Assembly (NCBI GenBank): GCA_031271725.1 | Contig: JAISVE010000123.1 | Coordinates: 1 to 8,863, forward strand | Length of the DNA: 8,863 nucleotides | Source: Bacteroidales bacterium | Lineage (GTDB): Bacteria; Bacteroidota; Bacteroidia; Bacteroidales; P3 | Direction of reading: 5' to 3' | Part shown: positions 7,670 through 8,863 of the stretch, in pieces | How positions within the stretch are numbered: position 1 is the first letter of the stretch | Layout of the letters: each line of letters starts with the position of its first letter | The notes under the pieces: generated by a model | What the model was told of the DNA's origin: nothing | The model's input: only the letters and a program-made list of their open reading frames with translations | Database searches by the model: none | Made by a program: the position numbers and the translations under genes

Positions 7670-7864
7670 ATGCCAAAAATTAAAACCAAATCAGCTGCCA
7701 AAAAAAGATTTTCTTTTACAGGCACAGGGAAAATTAAAAGGCAGCATGCTTACAAGAGTCATATTTTGACTAAAAAAAGCACGAAACGCAAACGTAATTT
7801 GACCTACTCAGCAGTAGTTCATAATACGGATATAAAGCGTGTGAAAGCAATGCTTGTAGTTTAA
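7670..7864 (+). CDS. rpmI: 50S ribosomal protein bL35
   Basis: This 64-residue, strongly basic protein of the large ribosomal subunit has the usual family length. It opens with [21 protein letters not shown], the standard bL35 N-terminus, and continues with [22 protein letters not shown] (about 23-44). It lies 57 bp after infC in the conserved infC-rpmI-rplT order and has no Shine-Dalgarno; the ATG follows an A-rich run. An unusual 148-bp structured spacer separates it from rplT. Confidence 0.96.
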   Translation: MPKIKTKSAAKKRFSFTGTGKIKRQHAYKSHILTKKSTKRKRNLTYSAVVHNTDIKRVKAMLVV

Positions 7865-7867
7865 TTA

Positions 7868-7961
7868 GCCCGCCGCTTTTGCTCGTCAGCGGCTTTGTTA
7901 AATGGCGGGCAGCCCGCGCTTAGTGCGGGACAACAAAATTATTAACTTGCAGAGAGCAAAA
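7868..7961 (+). promoter_or_regulatory. Structured rpmI-rplT spacer with possible pseudoknot (candidate bL20 leader)
   Basis: Several GC-rich helices are visible. GCCGCT (7872-7877) pairs with AGCGGC (7888-7893). GCCC (7868-7871) pairs with GGGC (7907-7910) around it, or GCCCGCC (7868-7874) pairs fully with GGCGGGC (7904-7910) as a competing fold. CCCGCGC (7913-7919) pairs with GTGCGGG (7923-7929) around a TTA loop, with one G-U pair. The loop of the first hairpin holds TTTGCTC (7878-7884), which matches GAGCAAA (7954-7960) and could form a 7-bp pseudoknot. A bL20 regulatory pseudoknot is established in this operon in Escherichia coli, though upstream of rpmI; applying that here is inference. 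No T-tract follows, so a simple terminator is unlikely. Confidence 0.45.
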
Positions 7962-8012
7962 TAAGACATCGGCGATTGACTGATGCGCTTTCAGCAGAAA
8001 ACAAAAAAAATT

Positions 8013-8357
8013 ATGCCAAGGTCAGTAAATGTTGTAGCCGCAAGGGCTCGCAGAAAAAAGACGATGAAGCTTGCCAAGGGGCAGTTTGGTCGCAGAAAAA
8101 ATGTTTGGACAGTCGCGAAAAATTCGCTTGAAAAAGGTATGTTGTATGCCTATCGTGACCGTAAAACCAAAAAGAGAAATTTTAGAAACCTGTGGATTGT
8201 ACGTATCAATGCAGGTGTTCGTCCCTATGGATTATCCTATTCCGCTTTTATGGGAAAACTTCACGAAAAAAACATCGAACTTAACCGTAAAGTTCTTGCC
8301 GATTTGGCAATGAATAACCCTGAAACGTTCAAGGCGATAGTTGAATTTGTAAAATAA
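8013..8357 (+). CDS. rplT: 50S ribosomal protein bL20
   Basis: bL20 is an early-binding 23S rRNA protein needed for large-subunit assembly, and in several bacteria it represses its own operon. From ATG 8013 the product is 114 residues, close to the family norm. It begins [16 protein letters not shown], has the basic N-terminal extension (1-60) with [11 protein letters not shown] and [13 protein letters not shown], and the globular RNA-binding part with [28 protein letters not shown] and [11 protein letters not shown]. An in-frame ATG at 7983 would add ten residues ([10 protein letters not shown]) absent from the family, so 8013 is preferred. The leader before it is A-rich, without a Shine-Dalgarno. 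The 148-bp gap from rpmI is long for this pair and contains the structured element described separately. Confidence 0.96.
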   Translation: MPRSVNVVAARARRKKTMKLAKGQFGRRKNVWTVAKNSLEKGMLYAYRDRKTKKRNFRNLWIVRINAGVRPYGLSYSAFMGKLHEKNIELNRKVLADLAMNNPETFKAIVEFVK

Positions 8358-8370
8358 AAAATAAATTATC

Positions 8371-8724
8371 ATGAAACAGGAATTATTACAATATGTAGAT
8401 ACTCTTACCACATCAAACGAATTGCCCGCTTTTAAGGCAGGTGATACCGTAACGGTAAGTTATAAAATTAAAGAAGGAAACAAGGAACGTATTCAGCAGT
8501 TTCAAGGAGTTGTTTTGCAACGTGCCGGTAGCGGTACAACTGCAACTTTTACTGTTCGCAAAATGTCGAGCGGTATTGGAGTAGAAAGAATTTTTCCGAT
8601 AAACTCTCCTTTCCTTGAAAAAGTAGAAGTAAATAAACGTGGCCTTGTTCGCCGTGCACGTATTTTCTACTTGCGTAAACTTACCGGTAAGAAAGCGCGC
8701 ATTAAAGAGAAGATTAACAGATAG
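8371..8724 (+). CDS. rplS: 50S ribosomal protein bL19
   Basis: bL19 sits at the interface of the large and small subunits. The 117-residue product has the usual family length and pattern: a short N-terminal helix, [29 protein letters not shown] (about 21-49), [29 protein letters not shown] (about 60-88) and the basic C-terminal end [20 protein letters not shown]. It starts 13 bp after rplT and so looks co-transcribed with it. In many bacteria rplS follows trmD, so its place at the end of the thrS-infC-rpmI-rplT operon is notable. Its stop codon lies inside a 10-bp hairpin stem. Confidence 0.95.
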   Translation: MKQELLQYVDTLTTSNELPAFKAGDTVTVSYKIKEGNKERIQQFQGVVLQRAGSGTTATFTVRKMSSGIGVERIFPINSPFLEKVEVNKRGLVRRARIFYLRKLTGKKARIKEKINR

Positions 8725-8743
8725 AAATTTTATAAATTTCTAT
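8721..8743 (+). terminator. AT-rich hairpin at the end of the operon
   Basis: ATAGAAATTT (8721-8730) pairs perfectly with AAATTTCTAT (8734-8743) around a TAT loop, giving a 10-bp stem with a 3-base loop. The rplS stop TAG (8722-8724) lies within the left arm. There is no clean T-tract after the stem (TGTATATGTTT follows), so it may be a weak terminator or a 3'-end stabiliser. It also touches the -33 region of the tRNA promoter. Confidence 0.5.
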
Positions 8744-8772
8744 TGTATATGTTTAAAAAAGTATTATCTTTG
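8743..8772 (+). promoter_or_regulatory. Promoter of the initiator tRNA gene
   Basis: TATCTTTG (8765-8772) matches the Bacteroidota -7 consensus TAnnTTTG exactly. TTG (8743-8745, within TATTG) lies 19 bp upstream as the -33 element. The predicted start is only a few bases before the tRNA 5' end at 8782. This is the best promoter match in the window and suggests that the tRNA is transcribed independently of the ribosomal operon. Confidence 0.7.
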
Positions 8773-8781
8773 CAGACATAG

Positions 8782-8854
<73 letters not shown>

Positions 8855-8863
8855 CAAAATAAA

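Noticed and set aside
7902..7964. Twenty-codon ORF in the rpmI-rplT spacer, beginning MAGSPRLVRDN, that could be a leader peptide.
   Set aside because: There is no ribosome site and no run of a regulatory amino acid, and its sequence is dictated by the GC-rich hairpins. It remains possible, but I cannot support it.
7983..8012. Earlier ATG for rplT adding [10 protein letters not shown].
   Set aside because: bL20 proteins begin at MPRSVN; the added residues are encoded by the A-rich leader.

Overview
The window looks like a chromosome segment from a member of the Bacteroidota, probably Bacteroidales-like, though I cannot fix the genus. Four things point there. A secreted nuclease ends in a type IX secretion (T9SS type A) sorting domain, with the signature around [10 protein letters not shown]. 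Promoter-like boxes match the Bacteroidota -7 consensus TAnnTTTG. Shine-Dalgarno sequences are missing from nearly all starts, which are preceded by A-rich leaders instead. The tRNA has no encoded CCA. The genetic code is standard (TGA, TAA and TAG are all used as stops), and the DNA is moderately AT-rich with a few GC-rich structured intergenic islands.

Left part (1-4906). A GC-rich, hairpin-forming intergenic element (about 50-180) precedes a plus-strand gene for a DUF819-family membrane protein (238-1437). Converging on it with only 2 bp between stops is sufB, the Fe-S scaffold gene. sufB directly follows, on the minus strand, a gene for a secreted OB-fold plus endonuclease/exonuclease/phosphatase nuclease. 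The two minus-strand genes are 2 bp apart and form an apparent nuclease-sufB operon. sufC, sufD and sufS are not in the window.

Right part (5031-8724). Divergent from the nuclease is a translation operon: thrS, infC, rpmI, rplT, rplS. The first four are the classical order; rplS (bL19) as fifth gene is a less usual addition. infC appears to start at an ATC codon behind a full AGGAGG, and a perfect small hairpin lies just upstream. The rpmI-rplT spacer holds a compact GC-rich fold with a possible long-range pseudoknot, a candidate autoregulatory element for bL20. An AT-rich hairpin overlaps the rplS stop codon.

Right end (8743-8854). An initiator tRNA-Met gene has its own well-matched Bacteroidota promoter. 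Its T-arm carries an apparent extra nucleotide that breaks the usual 5-bp stem.

The genes on the right serve translation as a unit: charging of tRNA-Thr, initiation factor 3, three large-subunit proteins and the initiator tRNA. The left genes have no obvious functional link to one another. I see no phage, insertion sequence, CRISPR array or toxin/defence system.
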